This document shows, piece by piece, positions 10,044 to 21,897 of a DNA stretch of 64,000 nt. Location: the NCBI GenBank assembly GCA_000973525.1, contig CP004391.1:806001-870000 (forward strand), given 5' to 3'. The translations under genes and the position numbers were made by a program. How positions within the stretch are numbered: the stretch's first letter is position 1; every line of letters starts with the position of its first letter. Below the pieces are notes generated by a model, which saw only the letters and a list, made by a program, of their open reading frames with translations, had not been told where the DNA came from and made no database searches. This DNA comes from Pasteurella multocida subsp. multocida OH4807. Lineage in GTDB: Bacteria > Pseudomonadota > Gammaproteobacteria > Enterobacterales > Pasteurellaceae.

Positions 10044-12416
10044 TTAGAATGTTCCCCCAATACTAAATTGGAATTGTTCAATTTCATCCCCTTGATACTT
10101 TTTAATTGGTTTCGCATAAGAGAATACTAATGGCCCAATTGGTGATTGCCATTGTAACGCCACACCAACAGAAGCACGAACACGACTTGGATCGCTATAA
10201 TCTGGTAAATTCAATTTTTCAAATTTCGCTTTATCTTCCGCTTTCCAACGCGTATTCCAAACACTCGCCGCATCAATGAAAAACGAGGTTCTAACAGAAT
10301 TTTGGTTTTTATCTGCCACAAATGGTGTTGGGACAATCAATTCAGCGCTTGCCGTGACCATCGCATTACCACCAACAACGTCAGCACTCTTCAAACAGAA
10401 CTGATTTTGGCAAGATGCATGACTGTAAATTGCTTTTGGTCCAATCGCTCCATACGCAAAACCACGTAAACTTCCGATCCCGCCTGCACTATAGTTTTGA
10501 TAGAATGGTAAGCGTTTACCACCAAAACCATCTGCAAAGGATGCACCAAAGCGACTCGAAAGCACCCAATTATGATCACGGTCAATTGGATAAAACGCTT
10601 GTAAATCAGCATTTAACTTATAGTATTTATTGTCCGAGCCAGGAATCGTGACTCGACCACCAATATTCGCTCTCACCCCTTTCGTTGGGAAATAACCACG
10701 GTTAAGGCTGTTATAGTTCCAACCAAAAGATAAATCGAAGTCATGTCCTTTAAACGTCCAGCTATCATAATTCATCGATTGTCGATATAAATCTCGGTTA
10801 TATTCTGGCGAGACATTTTTCAACTTATTAAAGGTATAACCTAATCCCAAGTAGTAAGAGTTATTTTCATTCACTGGGAATCCTAACGTTAAATTACCAC
10901 CGTATGTCGTACGACCGTAAGAGGCGGATGTATTGCTTTTCGAGCTATCGTACTCTTCAAAGAACACATTACCACCTAAACTCACCCCATCTTTGGTAAA
11001 GTACGGCTCGTTGTAACCTAAGTTAATCGTTGTTCCATAGTCGTTACGTGAACCACCTAAACTAATAGATGAACCCATACCCAAGAAGTTGTCTTGTTTG
11101 ATACTTGCTTGGTAACTTAATCCACTTTCTGTACCATAGCCGACCCCAAAGTTAATACTTCCAGTATTACGTTCTTTTACTTTATAAATTACATCCACTT
11201 GGTCAGAGCCTGGGACGGTTTCTGTACGGGTTTCTACACTTTCAAAGAAACCTGTACGATCCAAACGTAATTTCCCTAACTCAACCAATTCTGACGATAA
11301 CCACGCTCCTTCTTGTTGGCGCATTTCTTGACGCAACGTACTATCTGCGCTCACGGTATTCCCTTCAAAACGAATTTGACGCACAGAATAGGTTTTCCCT
11401 GCTTCGACAATAAAATCCAATGAGATAGTTTTATTTTGCTCATCAAAGCTAGGATGCACATTTACCTTAGCTGTCGCATACCCTCTTTCTCCGAGTTTCG
11501 CTTTAATACGCTGTTCAACATCAAGTACATCTGCTCGACGGAATGGACCATTAAGTTGAATCGCATCTAAAATTGGCGCAAGTTCAGCAGACATTCCACC
11601 AACATCCCCAACAATACGGGCACTTTTTACAGTAAACAGTTCGCCTTCTTTCAGCTTAATTTTGACGTTCGCCGCTTTTTTCTCATCATCTAATTGAATA
11701 TCCGTATCAACAATATCGAATTGCGCATATCCGCGATCTAAATAATAGCCACGTATTGTTTCAAGATCTTTATTAAACTGGGTTGGGTCAAACTTATTAC
11801 CGAATAATTTCCACCATGAGTCTGTCTGTAATTCCATTTGGTCTTCAAGTTTACCACTACTAAAAACCGTATTTCCCTCGAAAGTGATATCTTTAAATAA
11901 CGCAACATCATTTTCTTCAATTTGAATTTTTACTTCCGCACGATTATTGGGTAGCGTATTCACAATCGTCTCGACTTTCGCGTTATAACGTCCAACACTG
12001 TTATAATGATCAAGCACACCTTTACGAAACTCTTCTAATTTTGCACGGTTTAACACTTCACCTGTTTTAAACCCATTAGCATCTAAATTCTGTTTTAATG
12101 CTTCATCAGGAATCGATTTATTCCCGTCTAATACAACATCCGCAATAATCGGTTTTGGCATAACAGTCACAACTAAAGTATTGCCTTCTCGGGTTGCTCT
12201 CACATCATCATATTGTCCACTAAGGAATAATTTTCTGACTAAATTCGCAATATCATTATCGGTTGCTCGCTGACCAACACGAACAGGCAGTGCGGCTAAT
12301 ACGCGCTCTTCCGTTCCAGCTTGAACACCGTCAACACGAATATCCTTAACGACAAACGGTGCAGCAAATGCAGTGGCTGAACCAAACAATAAACTTGCAA
12401 TTAAAAGTTTTTTCAT
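10044..12416 (-). CDS. bamA: Outer membrane protein assembly factor BamA (Oma87/D15)
   Basis: BamA is the central barrel of the BAM complex that inserts beta-barrel proteins into the outer membrane. The 790-residue product has a signal peptide ([19 protein letters not shown]), five POTRA repeats over about residues 20-420 and a C-terminal 16-strand barrel. Within the barrel the [16 protein letters not shown] segment is the conserved loop-6 VRGF/Y-type motif (LRGF here). The protein ends with the phenylalanine-terminated beta-signal FQFSIGGTF. It lies between rseP and skp. Surface loops such as [13 protein letters not shown] contain two cysteines, unusual for exposed loops. Confidence 0.97.
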   Translation of the reverse strand: MKKLLIASLLFGSATAFAAPFVVKDIRVDGVQAGTEERVLAALPVRVGQRATDNDIANLVRKLFLSGQYDDVRATREGNTLVVTVMPKPIIADVVLDGNKSIPDEALKQNLDANGFKTGEVLNRAKLEEFRKGVLDHYNSVGRYNAKVETIVNTLPNNRAEVKIQIEENDVALFKDITFEGNTVFSSGKLEDQMELQTDSWWKLFGNKFDPTQFNKDLETIRGYYLDRGYAQFDIVDTDIQLDDEKKAANVKIKLKEGELFTVKSARIVGDVGGMSAELAPILDAIQLNGPFRRADVLDVEQRIKAKLGERGYATAKVNVHPSFDEQNKTISLDFIVEAGKTYSVRQIRFEGNTVSADSTLRQEMRQQEGAWLSSELVELGKLRLDRTGFFESVETRTETVPGSDQVDVIYKVKERNTGSINFGVGYGTESGLSYQASIKQDNFLGMGSSISLGGSRNDYGTTINLGYNEPYFTKDGVSLGGNVFFEEYDSSKSNTSASYGRTTYGGNLTLGFPVNENNSYYLGLGYTFNKLKNVSPEYNRDLYRQSMNYDSWTFKGHDFDLSFGWNYNSLNRGYFPTKGVRANIGGRVTIPGSDNKYYKLNADLQAFYPIDRDHNWVLSSRFGASFADGFGGKRLPFYQNYSAGGIGSLRGFAYGAIGPKAIYSHASCQNQFCLKSADVVGGNAMVTASAELIVPTPFVADKNQNSVRTSFFIDAASVWNTRWKAEDKAKFEKLNLPDYSDPSRVRASVGVALQWQSPIGPLVFSYAKPIKKYQGDEIEQFQFSIGGTF

Positions 12417-12447
12417 CGTGAATGTTATCCTGTAAGTAAAAAATTAA

Positions 12448-13776
12448 TTATAAACGTAAGAAATCATTAAAGAGCGCAAATCCCATTAACAGAATTAATA
12501 ATGTTGCTCCAATACGATAACTCACATTTTGAATCCGTTCAGAAAGCGGTTTACCACGTATCGCTTCTGCTGCCAAAAAGACTAAATGTCCCCCATCAAG
12601 TACAGGCAGTGGGAATAAGTTCATTATGCCTAAGTTAACACTAATCAATGCCATGAATCCTAAATAATAGACGAATCCAATTTCAGAAGACATCCCCGCC
12701 CCTTTTGCAATTGAAATAGGACCGCCTAAATTATTCAACGATAAATCGCCTGTAAATAATTTACCAATCACTTTTATCGTTAACCAAGAAAGCTGTGCAG
12801 TTTTCTCTATGCCTTTTTGTAACGCCTCAAGAATACCATACTTTAACTCTGTTCGATACTTATCAGAGATTGGATCAGCTGTCGGTGCAATACCAACATA
12901 CCAGCGTCCTTTTTGATTTAATTCAGGCGTCAGCAATAATGAGAAGAACTGTCCCTCTCGCTCAACTTTGACAGTAAACGGTTTTCCTGCTTGTACTTGC
13001 TCAATAAACGTTTCCCATCTCACCAGTTCTGAGCCATCATAGAGTTTATCTCCTACTTTCAATCCTGCTTTTTCAGCTGGGGAGTTGGGCTCCACTTTAG
13101 ACAAGGTCATCTCAACTTTAGTTCGAATAGGTTGCAAACCTAATGCCGTAATCGCGCTTTCTTTTTCTGGGTCAAAACGCCAACTAGAAATATCCAAAAC
13201 CTTTTGATATTCAACTTGCGAATCAAAGGGGGTAAGCGTCAATACAACTTGTGAACTTCCCATTTTCGTTGCTAATAACATATTGATGGTCTCCCAATCG
13301 GGCGTGTTTGTTCCATCAATTTTTGTAATCTGGCTATGTGGTTCAATTTGTGCTTGAGCAGCAACAGAGTTAGGCACAACCTCTGCAACAACAGGTTTAA
13401 GTGTCGGTATGCCAATAGTATAAATCACTGCATATGCGAGAATGGCAAATAAAAAATTAGCCAACGGTCCTGCGGCGATGACAAAGGCACGCTGTGCAAC
13501 AGATTTTTTATCAAACGCTTGCGAAGTCAAATCCGAGGGCACCTCTTCATTGCGCCCATCTAGCATTTTGACATAGCCCCCTAATGGAATAGCTGAAACA
13601 ACAAATTCTGTCCCAAGCTTATCTTTGCGTGACCATAAGACTTTACCAAACCCAATAGAAAAACGATGTACTTTTATCCCGCACTTTCGTGCAGCCCAAA
13701 AATGACCATATTCATGGACTGCAACCAATACCCCGATAACAATAATGAAAGAAAAAAATGACCACAAAAACGACAT
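12448..13776 (-). CDS. rseP: RIP metalloprotease RseP
   Basis: RseP is the site-2 intramembrane zinc protease that cleaves RseA and releases sigma-E, and it also clears signal-peptide remnants. The 442-residue protein shows the zinc motif HEYGH at residues 21-25 in the first transmembrane segment. Two PDZ regions follow in the periplasmic part, and the second metal motif NLFPLPVLDGGHL lies near the C-terminus. It sits between cdsA and bamA, coupling the envelope-stress protease to outer-membrane assembly genes. Confidence 0.96.
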   Translation of the reverse strand: MSFLWSFFSFIIVIGVLVAVHEYGHFWAARKCGIKVHRFSIGFGKVLWSRKDKLGTEFVVSAIPLGGYVKMLDGRNEEVPSDLTSQAFDKKSVAQRAFVIAAGPLANFLFAILAYAVIYTIGIPTLKPVVAEVVPNSVAAQAQIEPHSQITKIDGTNTPDWETINMLLATKMGSSQVVLTLTPFDSQVEYQKVLDISSWRFDPEKESAITALGLQPIRTKVEMTLSKVEPNSPAEKAGLKVGDKLYDGSELVRWETFIEQVQAGKPFTVKVEREGQFFSLLLTPELNQKGRWYVGIAPTADPISDKYRTELKYGILEALQKGIEKTAQLSWLTIKVIGKLFTGDLSLNNLGGPISIAKGAGMSSEIGFVYYLGFMALISVNLGIMNLFPLPVLDGGHLVFLAAEAIRGKPLSERIQNVSYRIGATLLILLMGFALFNDFLRL

Positions 13777-13801
13777 TTTTATTGTTCCTATTTAAATACA
13801 A

Positions 13802-14668
13802 CTAAAGAATAAAAAAATAAAAATAAGCAAAAAATGGCACGGCTGCAGTGAGGCTATCAATACGATCTAATACGCCACCATGACCTGGAATTAATTGACT
13901 ACTATCTTTAATTCCACTTTGACGTTTTAACATGCTTTCCGTCAAGTCACCGAGAATTGACACAGCAACCGTTGCAACAGATAAAAGGATGAAATGCAAT
14001 ATCGACACCCCCGCCAATAAACTATCTTGAGTAAACTGCATGAAAATCGCAGCGACAATCCCCGCGGTGATAAGCCCCCCCACGACGCCTTCCCAGCTTT
14101 TTCCTGGTGAAACTTTTGGTGCTAATTTATGTTTACCAAATTGACGCCCCGCAAAATACGCGCCTGAGTCAGCACTCCAGACCAAAATAAAAACATATAA
14201 TAAGAGCACAATACCGTGGTATGAATCACTGATATAATGATCTAAACGTAAGCGAAGTACCCCTGCGAAAAAGGGGATGAGAGTGAAAAAAGCAAACAGG
14301 AATTGGAGCAGTTTACTTTTTCCCCACAATTGAGAAGAACGAGGATAAGTCACGACCAAAATGAAGGCGATGCCCCACCAAATCACGGAAGAAAATAAAA
14401 TCAGAGACAAAAGATCTTCAAAAACCCGTCCTGCATTGAGGTAATCACTTTCGCCATAAACCCATAAAAACAAGAAAGCCGTCAACAGTCCCGTGATACC
14501 TAAACGCCAAAAGGCAACTTTAAAATGGACAAATTGAGTCCACTCCCAAACCCCTAGAATCACGACCGCACCAACTGCAAGTGCGAAATAAAATGGCGAA
14601 AACAAAAATAACGCAGCGAATACGATTGCAATCAAAATTATTGCTGATAAAACACGTTCTTTAAGCAA
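13802..14668 (-). CDS. cdsA: Phosphatidate cytidylyltransferase (housekeeping CdsA)
   Basis: CdsA makes CDP-diacylglycerol, the precursor of all major phospholipids. The 288-residue polytopic protein carries the signature SMLKRQSGIKDSSQLIPGHG followed by GVLDRIDSL near the C-terminus. The start is TTG at 14668: the minus strand has AGAGGA about eight bases upstream and no better in-frame ATG. It lies between uppS and rseP in the conserved order, which marks it as the essential copy as opposed to the ynbB-like paralogue at 949-1881. Confidence 0.95.
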   Translation of the reverse strand: MLKERVLSAIILIAIVFAALFLFSPFYFALAVGAVVILGVWEWTQFVHFKVAFWRLGITGLLTAFLFLWVYGESDYLNAGRVFEDLLSLILFSSVIWWGIAFILVVTYPRSSQLWGKSKLLQFLFAFFTLIPFFAGVLRLRLDHYISDSYHGIVLLLYVFILVWSADSGAYFAGRQFGKHKLAPKVSPGKSWEGVVGGLITAGIVAAIFMQFTQDSLLAGVSILHFILLSVATVAVSILGDLTESMLKRQSGIKDSSQLIPGHGGVLDRIDSLTAAVPFFAYFYFFIL

Positions 14669-14683
14669 AATTTAATCCTCTTA

Positions 14684-15403
14684 TTATTCTGAGCCACCAA
14701 AGCGACGGTGGCGTTGTTGATAGGCGATAATGGCTTGATGAAATTCATTTTCACTAAAATCAGGCCAAAGCACATCAGAAAAATACAATTCTGCGTACGC
14801 AATCTGCCACAACAAAAAGTTACTGATTCGCTGCTCACCACTGGTTCGAATTAATAAATCTACCTGTGGTTGCGTTTTGGTAACGAGATTATGTTGTAAT
14901 AACTCTGCTGTAATATCAGACACAGCAAGTTGATTATCTTTTACTTGCTGGGCTAAATGTTGTGTGGCTTGTACTATATCCCAACAGCCACCATAATTTG
15001 CGGCAATGTTTAAGATCAATGCCGTGTTCTTTTCTGTTAACTGTTCAGCTTTTTTGATCTTATTTTGCAAACTCGGGCTAAATCCGTTAATGTCCCCTAA
15101 GATATTCAGTTTAATATTATTACTGTGTAATTTTTTCACTTCAATATCTAAAGCTTGCATAAATAACGTCATCAATGCGCTGACTTCTTGTTCTGGTCGC
15201 GTCCAATTTTCCCGACTAAACGCATACAACGTGAGAACTTTTATTCCAACTTTTCTCGCATAAGACACTGCCTCGCGTACTGCCTTAATACCATGTTTAT
15301 GACCAAAAATACGCATCTTACCTTGTTGCTTTGCCCAACGCCCGTTTCCATCCATAATAATGGCAACATGCTGTGGAATATTATTTGGATCAAGTTCTAC
15401 CAT
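14684..15403 (-). CDS. uppS: Undecaprenyl diphosphate synthase (cis)
   Basis: UppS makes C55 undecaprenyl diphosphate, the lipid carrier for peptidoglycan and surface polysaccharides. The 239-residue product has the substrate-binding motif [18 protein letters not shown] (about residues 12-29, catalytic Asp in MDGNG) and the [18 protein letters not shown] region. Start ATG 15403. Sits between dxr and cdsA. Confidence 0.96.
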   Translation of the reverse strand: MVELDPNNIPQHVAIIMDGNGRWAKQQGKMRIFGHKHGIKAVREAVSYARKVGIKVLTLYAFSRENWTRPEQEVSALMTLFMQALDIEVKKLHSNNIKLNILGDINGFSPSLQNKIKKAEQLTEKNTALILNIAANYGGCWDIVQATQHLAQQVKDNQLAVSDITAELLQHNLVTKTQPQVDLLIRTSGEQRISNFLLWQIAYAELYFSDVLWPDFSENEFHQAIIAYQQRHRRFGGSE

Positions 15404-15460
15404 ATTCTCTCAAATTCTAACCGCACTTTTCTCGCCACTATACCACAAGGTACAATGATG

Positions 15461-16660
15461 TTAAAAATTTAAAATGATGGTTTTTGCTAATTCTCGTGCA
15501 TTTTGATCGACGTCTAGCACCTCCTCAATAGAGGTGATTTTCTGAGCTTGTATCTTCTCGACAACAGATTGGTTGACTTGAGCAATTTGCGTAAACTTGA
15601 TTTGATGATTTAAAAAATATTCCACTGCAATTTCATTCGCTGCATTCATCGCTGTCGTGGCATATTGTCCTGCTGCAAATGCCTCAATTGCTAATTTCAG
15701 ACAAGGGTAGCGTCGATAATCGGGGTGCATAAACGTTAAGCCATTTAATTGATAAAAATCTAACGGTGCAACACCTGCAAACGTGCGGTTTGGATACGCC
15801 ATAGTCTCCGCAATTGGTGTACGCATATCAGGATTACCCATTTGTGCAATCACAGAGCCATCAATATAGCGCACCATCGAGTGAATAATCGATTGTGGAT
15901 GAATAATGACCTCCATTTCCTCTTCACTTGCATTGAATAACCAACGCGCTTCAATATATTCCAGCCCTTTATTCATCATCGTGGCAGAATCGACTGAAAT
16001 CTTTTTGCCCATTGACCAATTTGGGTGAGCAACCGCTTGCTCTGGTGTGATATGGTCAAATTGATCCAGTTCGGTATAACGAAACGGACCGCCCGAACCA
16101 GTTAAGACAATTTTGCTGATCCCTAATTCAGAAAGTGGACAAAAACCAATTTGTCGCTGGGCATCAGGTGGTAAGGATTGGAAAATCGCATTATGTTCGC
16201 TATCGACTGGCAATAATTGCGCACCATATTCACGCACTGCATCAATAAATAGCTGACCACAAGTCACTAACGCTTCTTTATTCGCCAGTAAAACGCGTTT
16301 ACCCGCTTTCACGGCTGATAAGGTCGGTAGCAATCCCGCTGCCCCAACAATCGCCGCCATGACCATATCGGCTTGTGGGTGTGCCGCTAATTCACAAATC
16401 GCTTGCTGCCTCGCTAACACCTGAGTTGTGCATTGGTGTGCTTTGAGCTTTTCCGCTAATATTTTTGCTGCAGAAACATCATCTAATGCGGCAAAGTTCG
16501 GTCGAAATTTCAAACATTGTTCAAACATCAATTCCACATTACGTCCGCCCACTAAAGCAAACGCATAATATTTATCAGGATTATGTTCAATTACGGATAA
16601 GGTACTTGTCCCAATCGATCCTGTTGATCCTAGAATCACTAAATTTTGTTTATTTTGCAT
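15461..16660 (-). CDS. dxr: 1-deoxy-D-xylulose 5-phosphate reductoisomerase
   Basis: Dxr (IspC) makes 2-C-methyl-D-erythritol 4-phosphate, the committed step of the non-mevalonate isoprenoid pathway, feeding UppS next door. The 399-residue protein starts with the NADPH-binding loop [12 protein letters not shown], and has the metal/substrate motif [13 protein letters not shown] and the [11 protein letters not shown] helix. Uptake signals lie in both flanking gaps (about 15422 and 16669). Confidence 0.97.
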   Translation of the reverse strand: MQNKQNLVILGSTGSIGTSTLSVIEHNPDKYYAFALVGGRNVELMFEQCLKFRPNFAALDDVSAAKILAEKLKAHQCTTQVLARQQAICELAAHPQADMVMAAIVGAAGLLPTLSAVKAGKRVLLANKEALVTCGQLFIDAVREYGAQLLPVDSEHNAIFQSLPPDAQRQIGFCPLSELGISKIVLTGSGGPFRYTELDQFDHITPEQAVAHPNWSMGKKISVDSATMMNKGLEYIEARWLFNASEEEMEVIIHPQSIIHSMVRYIDGSVIAQMGNPDMRTPIAETMAYPNRTFAGVAPLDFYQLNGLTFMHPDYRRYPCLKLAIEAFAAGQYATTAMNAANEIAVEYFLNHQIKFTQIAQVNQSVVEKIQAQKITSIEEVLDVDQNARELAKTIILNF

Positions 16661-16756
16661 ATTTCGACCGCACTTTATCGAGAAAAGTCATTTACTGTTT
16701 ACATACTAAAAGACGCAGTAAGTTACTGCGTCTTTCATTTTGATCTCAAACTAAAA

Positions 16757-17314
16757 TTAGAAATCCATCAATTCTTTTTCTTTGTCCGCTAACACTTCAT
16801 CCACTTTTTTCACAAAAAGATCGGTGATTTTTTGGATTTCGTCTTGTGCTTTACGTTCTTCGTCTTCACTGATTTCTTTATCTTTCAATAATGCTTTGAT
16901 TTGGTCATTTGCATCACGACGAACGTTACGTACTGCGATTTTACCTTGTTCTGCTTCGCCTTTTACGATTTTAATTAAATCACGACGACGCTCTTCTGTT
17001 AATGGCGGAAGAGGCACACGAATTGTAGTACCTGCTGATGATGGGTTTAACCCTAAGTCAGAGGTTAAAATCGCTTTTTCTACTGCATTGATTAAACTAC
17101 GGTCAAATACAGTCACAGCTAATGTACGTGCATCTTCTGCAACCACATTAGCTAATTGGCGTAATGGGGTTGGTGAACCATAATATTCTACTTGAATACC
17201 ATCAAGTAAACTTGGTTGAGCACGCCCCGTACGCACTTTAGAAATATGATTTTTAAAGGTTTCTAAGCTTTTTTCCATACGCGCTTGCGTATCTTTTTTA
17301 ATTTCATTAATCAC
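16757..17314 (-). CDS. frr: Ribosome recycling factor
   Basis: Frr splits post-termination ribosomes together with EF-G. The 185-residue length matches the family, with the conserved [15 protein letters not shown] near residue 30 and the C-terminal coiled-coil arm. The start is GTG at 17314; AAGGA lies six bases upstream on the minus strand. It follows pyrH in the standard order. Confidence 0.96.
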   Translation of the reverse strand: MINEIKKDTQARMEKSLETFKNHISKVRTGRAQPSLLDGIQVEYYGSPTPLRQLANVVAEDARTLAVTVFDRSLINAVEKAILTSDLGLNPSSAGTTIRVPLPPLTEERRRDLIKIVKGEAEQGKIAVRNVRRDANDQIKALLKDKEISEDEERKAQDEIQKITDLFVKKVDEVLADKEKELMDF

Positions 17315-17398
17315 AAGAAGTCCTTATTTATTCAGTCAAACCAGTTAACAAACTGGCACTAAGTTTAATCTAATTTTGTATAAAAATCACGACAACTT

Positions 17399-18115
17399 TT
17401 ATTCGCAGATCAGTGTGCCTTCCACTTCACCTAAAATCACACGACGTAATGCACCTGGTTTGCCCATATTAAATACACGAATTGGCATATTGTGGTCACG
17501 TGCTAGCGTAAACGCTGCTAAGTCCATCACTTGTAATTCTCTGTCAATCACATCAGCGTAAGTTAAATGATTATATAATTTTGCCTCTGGATTTTTGGCA
17601 GGATCACAGTCATATACACCATCTACTTTTGTGGCTTTTAACACCACGTCAGCTTCAATTTCAATACCGCGCAAACATGCTGCTGAATCCGTGGTAAAAA
17701 ATGGGCTCCCCGTACCCGCTGAGAAAATCACTACACGTTTTTCGCGCAACATTTTAATAGCTTCTGACCAGTTATAGGTATCGCAAATCCCATTTAATTG
17801 GAATGCAGACATCAATTTCGCATTCACATCAGCACGGTGTAAAGCATCACGCATCGCTAAACCATTCATGACCGTTGCCAGCATCCCCATATGGTCACCC
17901 ACAACTCGGTTCATTCCTGCTTTTGCTAATTTGGCACCACGGAATAAGTTGCCGCCACCCAATACGACGCCGACTTCCACGCCCATTGCAACTAACTCCT
18001 TAATTTCTAACGCCATTCTATCTAAAATCGATGGGTCGATACCAAAACCCTCGTCGCCTTGTAACGCTTCACCGCTAAGTTTCAACAAAATTCGTTTATA
18101 GATTGGTTGGCTCAT
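17399..18115 (-). CDS. pyrH: Uridylate kinase
   Basis: PyrH phosphorylates UMP to UDP in pyrimidine nucleotide synthesis. The 238-residue hexameric-kinase family protein has the N-terminal KLSGEALQG and [11 protein letters not shown] phosphate-binding loops and the C-terminal [16 protein letters not shown]. Start ATG 18115. Its usual upstream neighbour tsf is separated from it here by a plus-strand phosphoethanolamine transferase gene, so pyrH must have its own promoter in the gap 18116-18262. Confidence 0.96.
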   Translation of the reverse strand: MSQPIYKRILLKLSGEALQGDEGFGIDPSILDRMALEIKELVAMGVEVGVVLGGGNLFRGAKLAKAGMNRVVGDHMGMLATVMNGLAMRDALHRADVNAKLMSAFQLNGICDTYNWSEAIKMLREKRVVIFSAGTGSPFFTTDSAACLRGIEIEADVVLKATKVDGVYDCDPAKNPEAKLYNHLTYADVIDRELQVMDLAAFTLARDHNMPIRVFNMGKPGALRRVILGEVEGTLICE

Positions 18116-18178
18116 CTTTTTTTCCTCGTTTCAACTAATATCGTAAGTTACAAAAATCGATCTATTTTAAAGGATTCT

Positions 18179-18186
18179 CCCCCCCC
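18179..18186. repeat. C8 homopolymer in the pyrH / phosphoethanolamine transferase gap
   Basis: Eight consecutive C bases lie 76 bp upstream of the transferase ATG and 63 bp upstream of the pyrH start, in a divergent promoter region. Homopolymer tracts of this size in promoters can slip and change expression, but eight bases is near the low end for phase variation. Confidence 0.5.
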
Positions 18187-18262
18187 TGTGAAGAATTTGG
18201 AAGTAGAATTTCATGAATGAGGTAAGCTAGAATAATAAATAACCTATTTGGCAAGGAAAATA

Positions 18263-19837
18263 ATGAATATGTTTCAACATTCAGGCATTGCACCTAAAAT
18301 CTATTACGTTTTAACCGCTCTTTTGGCAGGGTTGATCATCGGTTTTATCAGCCATTTCCTATTACTCGGCACAGGTTTTTGGACACGTTTTGAGCTTTTA
18401 CCCGTTTTAGCACTGAGTGCTGTCTTGATTATATTAAGCGCCTCCAAAAAAAGTTTCTATTTTCTGCTTATCCCATTAGTAGTTAGCCATACTTTATATA
18501 TGCCCGTGGGCTTGAATTTTGGTGCACCAAGTTACCAATATATTGCCTCACTCTTCGCAACAGATCTCCTTGAAACACGTGAGTTTTTGTTACAAATTCC
18601 TTTCAGTAGTTACTTAATTGCGTTCAGTATTATTCCACTGTTACTGCTGTATCGTTGGCTCACGCAAAAATATGCTATTCAACTCTATAAAAACAAACTG
18701 TTTTTAGTGACGGCTTTTTTACTTCTTGCATTCTATTCGCCTGCGGCAATGTTTTTTAAAGAAATTTATAAATCTGGAGTGGAAGTGCAAGCCGAGTTAG
18801 ATCGACTCAATAAGTTACGTTTAGAAACACAATGGAAAAATGTGAGCTTACCACGTGCGAAATACGATGATTATGTGTTAGTGATTGGCGAAAGTGCACG
18901 TAAAGACTACCACCATGCTTACGGCTATCCAATTGAAAATACACCATTTATGAGTAGCATTAATGGTACTCTGATCGATGGTTTTACTTCTGCAGGTACA
19001 AACACAGTCGCTTCATTACGTTTAATGCTGACCCATAACGATAAAAATCAATGGAAACCAAAATATGAATTTAGTTTAGTCGATTTGATTAATGCGGCTG
19101 GCATGAAAACCTATTGGTTGTCGAATCAAGGTTTCCTCGGCGAATATGACACGCCCATTGCGGTGCTGGCAAGTAAAAGCCAATCTGTCCAATTCTTAAA
19201 GAAAGGGGGTAGCTTTAACTCAACAAATTACAGTGATTTCGATTTATTGCCAAAATTCGATGGCGTGCTACAAGACAATGTACAAGGCTCACGTTTTATC
19301 GTGTTGCATCTTTATGGATCACATCCATTGGCCTGCGATCGCCTCACTGACTACCCTCGTATTTTTAAAGAAGGTGAGTTTTCTGCCGAATATGAATACT
19401 TAAATTGCTATATTTCTTCGATTAAAAAAACCGATGATTTACTTGCACAGCTGTATAGCAAACTGCAGCAAAATCAGCAAAAAAATCACCGCACTTTTTC
19501 AATGATTTACTTCTCTGATCACGGGCTTTGTCATACAAAAGGACAAAAAAATGACGTGTTCTTCAGCCAAAACTGTGTGAGCCAAAGACACAATGATATT
19601 CCATTATTCAAAACTTCCTCTGATGATACAGAAAGAAACTATTATAAGGTGTTTAAATCAGGTTTAAATTTCTTAGAAGGCATAGCCAATTGGATTGGGA
19701 TCCAACATCCCGAATTTGATCCAGAAATGGATTTATTCTCAAACCAAGCCGACAGCAATGACTATGGCTTGAAAAAAGAAATCCAAAAACGCACAACACC
19801 ACTTGAGCCTGCAATTGATATTCGCAATGGTAAATAA
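18263..19837 (+). CDS. Phosphoethanolamine transferase (EptA/CptA sulfatase-fold family)
   Basis: An inner-membrane enzyme with about five N-terminal transmembrane helices (to residue 170) and a periplasmic alkaline-phosphatase-fold domain. It transfers phosphoethanolamine from phosphatidylethanolamine to lipopolysaccharide. Metal and catalytic motifs are visible: [15 protein letters not shown], the nucleophile threonine in [19 protein letters not shown] and YFSDHGL. ATG 18263 (524 residues) is chosen over the upstream TTG 18248 because AAGGA ends five bases before it. The acceptor (lipid A or a core heptose) cannot be told from sequence. It is a lone plus-strand gene between tsf and pyrH. 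Confidence 0.82.
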   Translation: MNMFQHSGIAPKIYYVLTALLAGLIIGFISHFLLLGTGFWTRFELLPVLALSAVLIILSASKKSFYFLLIPLVVSHTLYMPVGLNFGAPSYQYIASLFATDLLETREFLLQIPFSSYLIAFSIIPLLLLYRWLTQKYAIQLYKNKLFLVTAFLLLAFYSPAAMFFKEIYKSGVEVQAELDRLNKLRLETQWKNVSLPRAKYDDYVLVIGESARKDYHHAYGYPIENTPFMSSINGTLIDGFTSAGTNTVASLRLMLTHNDKNQWKPKYEFSLVDLINAAGMKTYWLSNQGFLGEYDTPIAVLASKSQSVQFLKKGGSFNSTNYSDFDLLPKFDGVLQDNVQGSRFIVLHLYGSHPLACDRLTDYPRIFKEGEFSAEYEYLNCYISSIKKTDDLLAQLYSKLQQNQQKNHRTFSMIYFSDHGLCHTKGQKNDVFFSQNCVSQRHNDIPLFKTSSDDTERNYYKVFKSGLNFLEGIANWIGIQHPEFDPEMDLFSNQADSNDYGLKKEIQKRTTPLEPAIDIRNGK

Positions 19838-19880
19838 GTGACTGATAAATAATAAGAAATAGAGAAGAAATAAAGACAAC

Positions 19881-19909
19881 AAAAAAGCCAGCAACCGCTG
19901 GCTTTTTTT
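19881..19909. terminator. Bidirectional terminator between the transferase gene and tsf
   Basis: AAAAAAGCCAGC, a four-base loop and GCTGGCTTTTTTT form a short GC-rich stem with A and U tracts on either side, placed between convergent gene ends (19837 and 19926). Confidence 0.85.
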
Positions 19910-19925
19910 CATTTGCTGTTAGCAA

Positions 19926-20774
19926 TTAGATTTTTTGCATTGCTGCGACTTCTGCTGCGAAGTCAGATTCCACTTTCTCGATACCTTCACCTACTTCGAA
20001 ACGTACGAAGTTAGTTACGTCAGCACCGCTTTCTTTTAAGAATTCACCTACTGATTTAGATGGATCCATTACGAATGGTTGACCAGTTAATGAAACTTCG
20101 CCAGTGAATTTCTTCATACGGCCTTCAACCATTTTCTCTGCGATTTCACGTGGTTTGCCAGATTGCATTGCGATGTCAACTTGGATTTGACGCTCATGTT
20201 CCACAACATCAGCAGGTACATCAGATGGGTTAACATAGTCTGGACGGCTTGCTGCAACATGCATTGCAACTTTTTTGAGTAATTCGTCGTCTGCGTTTTT
20301 GCCTGCAACTAATACACCAATTTTCGCACCGTGTAAGTATGAACCTAGAACATCACCCTCTAAGAATTGAACGCGACGAATGTTCATATTTTCACCGATT
20401 TTAGCGACTAATGCGGCACGTTTTTCTTCAAATTGTGCTTGAAGTGCCTCGATAGTCACACCTTTGTTTGCTAATGCGAAATCTGCCACTTCATTTGCTA
20501 ATCCTAAGAAACCAGCATCTTTTGCAACGAAGTCAGTTTCACAGTTCATTTCAACTAATACACCGAAGCCAGCGCCAACACGAGCAAGGATTACACCTTC
20601 TGCAGCAACACGACCAGCTTTTTTAGCCGCTTTTGCTTGACCTGATTTACGCATGTTGTCGATTGCTAATTCGATATCGCCATTCGCTTCTACTAACGCT
20701 TTTTTACATTCCATCATACCTGCGCCAGTACGCTCACGAAGTTCTTTTACTAATGATGCTGTGATTTCAGCCAT
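19926..20774 (-). CDS. tsf: Translation elongation factor Ts
   Basis: EF-Ts recycles EF-Tu by GDP release. The 282-residue protein has the N-terminal UBA-like domain ([21 protein letters not shown]) and the TDFVAKD motif that contacts EF-Tu at about residue 80. It is downstream of rpsB with a 141-bp gap holding an attenuator-like hairpin. Confidence 0.97.
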   Translation of the reverse strand: MAEITASLVKELRERTGAGMMECKKALVEANGDIELAIDNMRKSGQAKAAKKAGRVAAEGVILARVGAGFGVLVEMNCETDFVAKDAGFLGLANEVADFALANKGVTIEALQAQFEEKRAALVAKIGENMNIRRVQFLEGDVLGSYLHGAKIGVLVAGKNADDELLKKVAMHVAASRPDYVNPSDVPADVVEHERQIQVDIAMQSGKPREIAEKMVEGRMKKFTGEVSLTGQPFVMDPSKSVGEFLKESGADVTNFVRFEVGEGIEKVESDFAAEVAAMQKI

Positions 20775-20828
20775 TTTTTAATCCTCTGTCCGCTCTATTT
20801 CATGCGATTTTTTAACCGCACTTTCATA

Positions 20829-20862
20829 TAAAAAAGCAGGGAACTCAATAAAGCCCCCTGCT
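20829..20862 (-). terminator. Attenuator-like hairpin between rpsB and tsf
   Basis: On the minus strand AGCAGGG pairs with CCCTGCT across a loop of about 14 bases and is followed by TTTTTT. It resembles an intrinsic terminator placed between the two cotranscribed genes, so only part of the rpsB transcripts may continue into tsf. Confidence 0.65.
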
Positions 20863-20915
20863 AACCAATTAATCGTTGTGATTAATAATAAGGGCTTGCG
20901 CCTTATCTACCTGAA

Positions 20916-21638
20916 TTACTCAGCTTCTGCAACAAAGCTTTCTTCAGATACAGCGTTTTGGTTACGACCTTCTTTAACTGCCGCTGCTGCTGCTGAAAGA
21001 TATAATTGGATTGCACGCGCTGCGTCATCGTTACCTGGGATAACGAAATCAACGCCATCTGGATCTGAGTTAGTATCAACGATAGCAAATACTGGAATAC
21101 CTAGATTGTTTGCTTCTTTAACAGCGATGTGCTCGTGGTCTGCACCAATTACGAATAACGCATCTGGTAAACCGCCCATCTCTTTGATACCACCAAGACT
21201 TAATTCAAGTTTCTCCATCTCACGAGTACGCATTAATGCTTCTTTCTTCGTTAATTTGTCGAAAGTACCGTCTTGAGATTGAGTTTCTAAATCTTTTAAA
21301 CGTCTAATTGATTGACGAACTGTTTTCCAGTTAGTCAACATACCACCTAACCAACGGTGATTTACGTAATATTGTTGACAGTCTAATGCTGCTGCTTTAA
21401 CTGCTTCTGTTGCTGCACGTTTTGTACCAACGAATAATACTTTACCGTTGTTACCTGCGATACGTGTTAATTCAACTAACGCATCATTGAACATAGGAAC
21501 AGTTTTTTCTAAGTTAATGATGTGAACACCGTTGCGTGGTCCGAAAATGAATGGTTTCATTTTTGGGTTCCAGTAACGAGTTTGGTGACCGAAGTGAACG
21601 CCAGCTTGTAGCATATCGCGCATTGAAACTTGTGCCAT
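20916..21638 (-). CDS. rpsB: 30S ribosomal protein S2
   Basis: S2 is a 30S subunit protein; 240 residues fits. The frame is open upstream, but ATG 21638 ([20 protein letters not shown]) is the family start and AAAAGGA precedes it. The [11 protein letters not shown] and [12 protein letters not shown] motifs are typical. The frame upstream of the ATG is part of the mRNA leader, not protein. Confidence 0.97.
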   Translation of the reverse strand: MAQVSMRDMLQAGVHFGHQTRYWNPKMKPFIFGPRNGVHIINLEKTVPMFNDALVELTRIAGNNGKVLFVGTKRAATEAVKAAALDCQQYYVNHRWLGGMLTNWKTVRQSIRRLKDLETQSQDGTFDKLTKKEALMRTREMEKLELSLGGIKEMGGLPDALFVIGADHEHIAVKEANNLGIPVFAIVDTNSDPDGVDFVIPGNDDAARAIQLYLSAAAAAVKEGRNQNAVSEESFVAEAE

Positions 21639-21650
21639 AATAATATTTCC

Positions 21651-21710
21651 TTTTAATTGGGGTTTAGCCTCCACATACCCAGCAAATCGACCGTTTGGCA
21701 CCCCGACTTA
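21651..21710 (-). promoter_or_regulatory. Candidate structured leader of rpsB
   Basis: In the minus-strand transcript GGGGTGCC (21704-21697) can pair with GGCTAAACCCC just upstream of the rpsB ribosome site, with an inner region CAAACGG...GCTGGG. S2 is known to repress rpsB-tsf in enterobacteria through a conserved leader; equivalence here is inferred from position and fold only. Confidence 0.4.
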
Positions 21711-21897
21711 CCTTCACGATATGTGTGTGATGTCTAAGTTAATAATAAATGTGTGTGTTATTTTTCCAAAAGTCAAAATAACGGGGTGCTTTATACCATA
21801 AAGAGCGGTCAAATTCTAGCAATTTTTTCGCTTATGATGCTTAACTGTGCTATACTCTGTCACACATTACATATCTTTATGCAATAAGGGGATCGTA

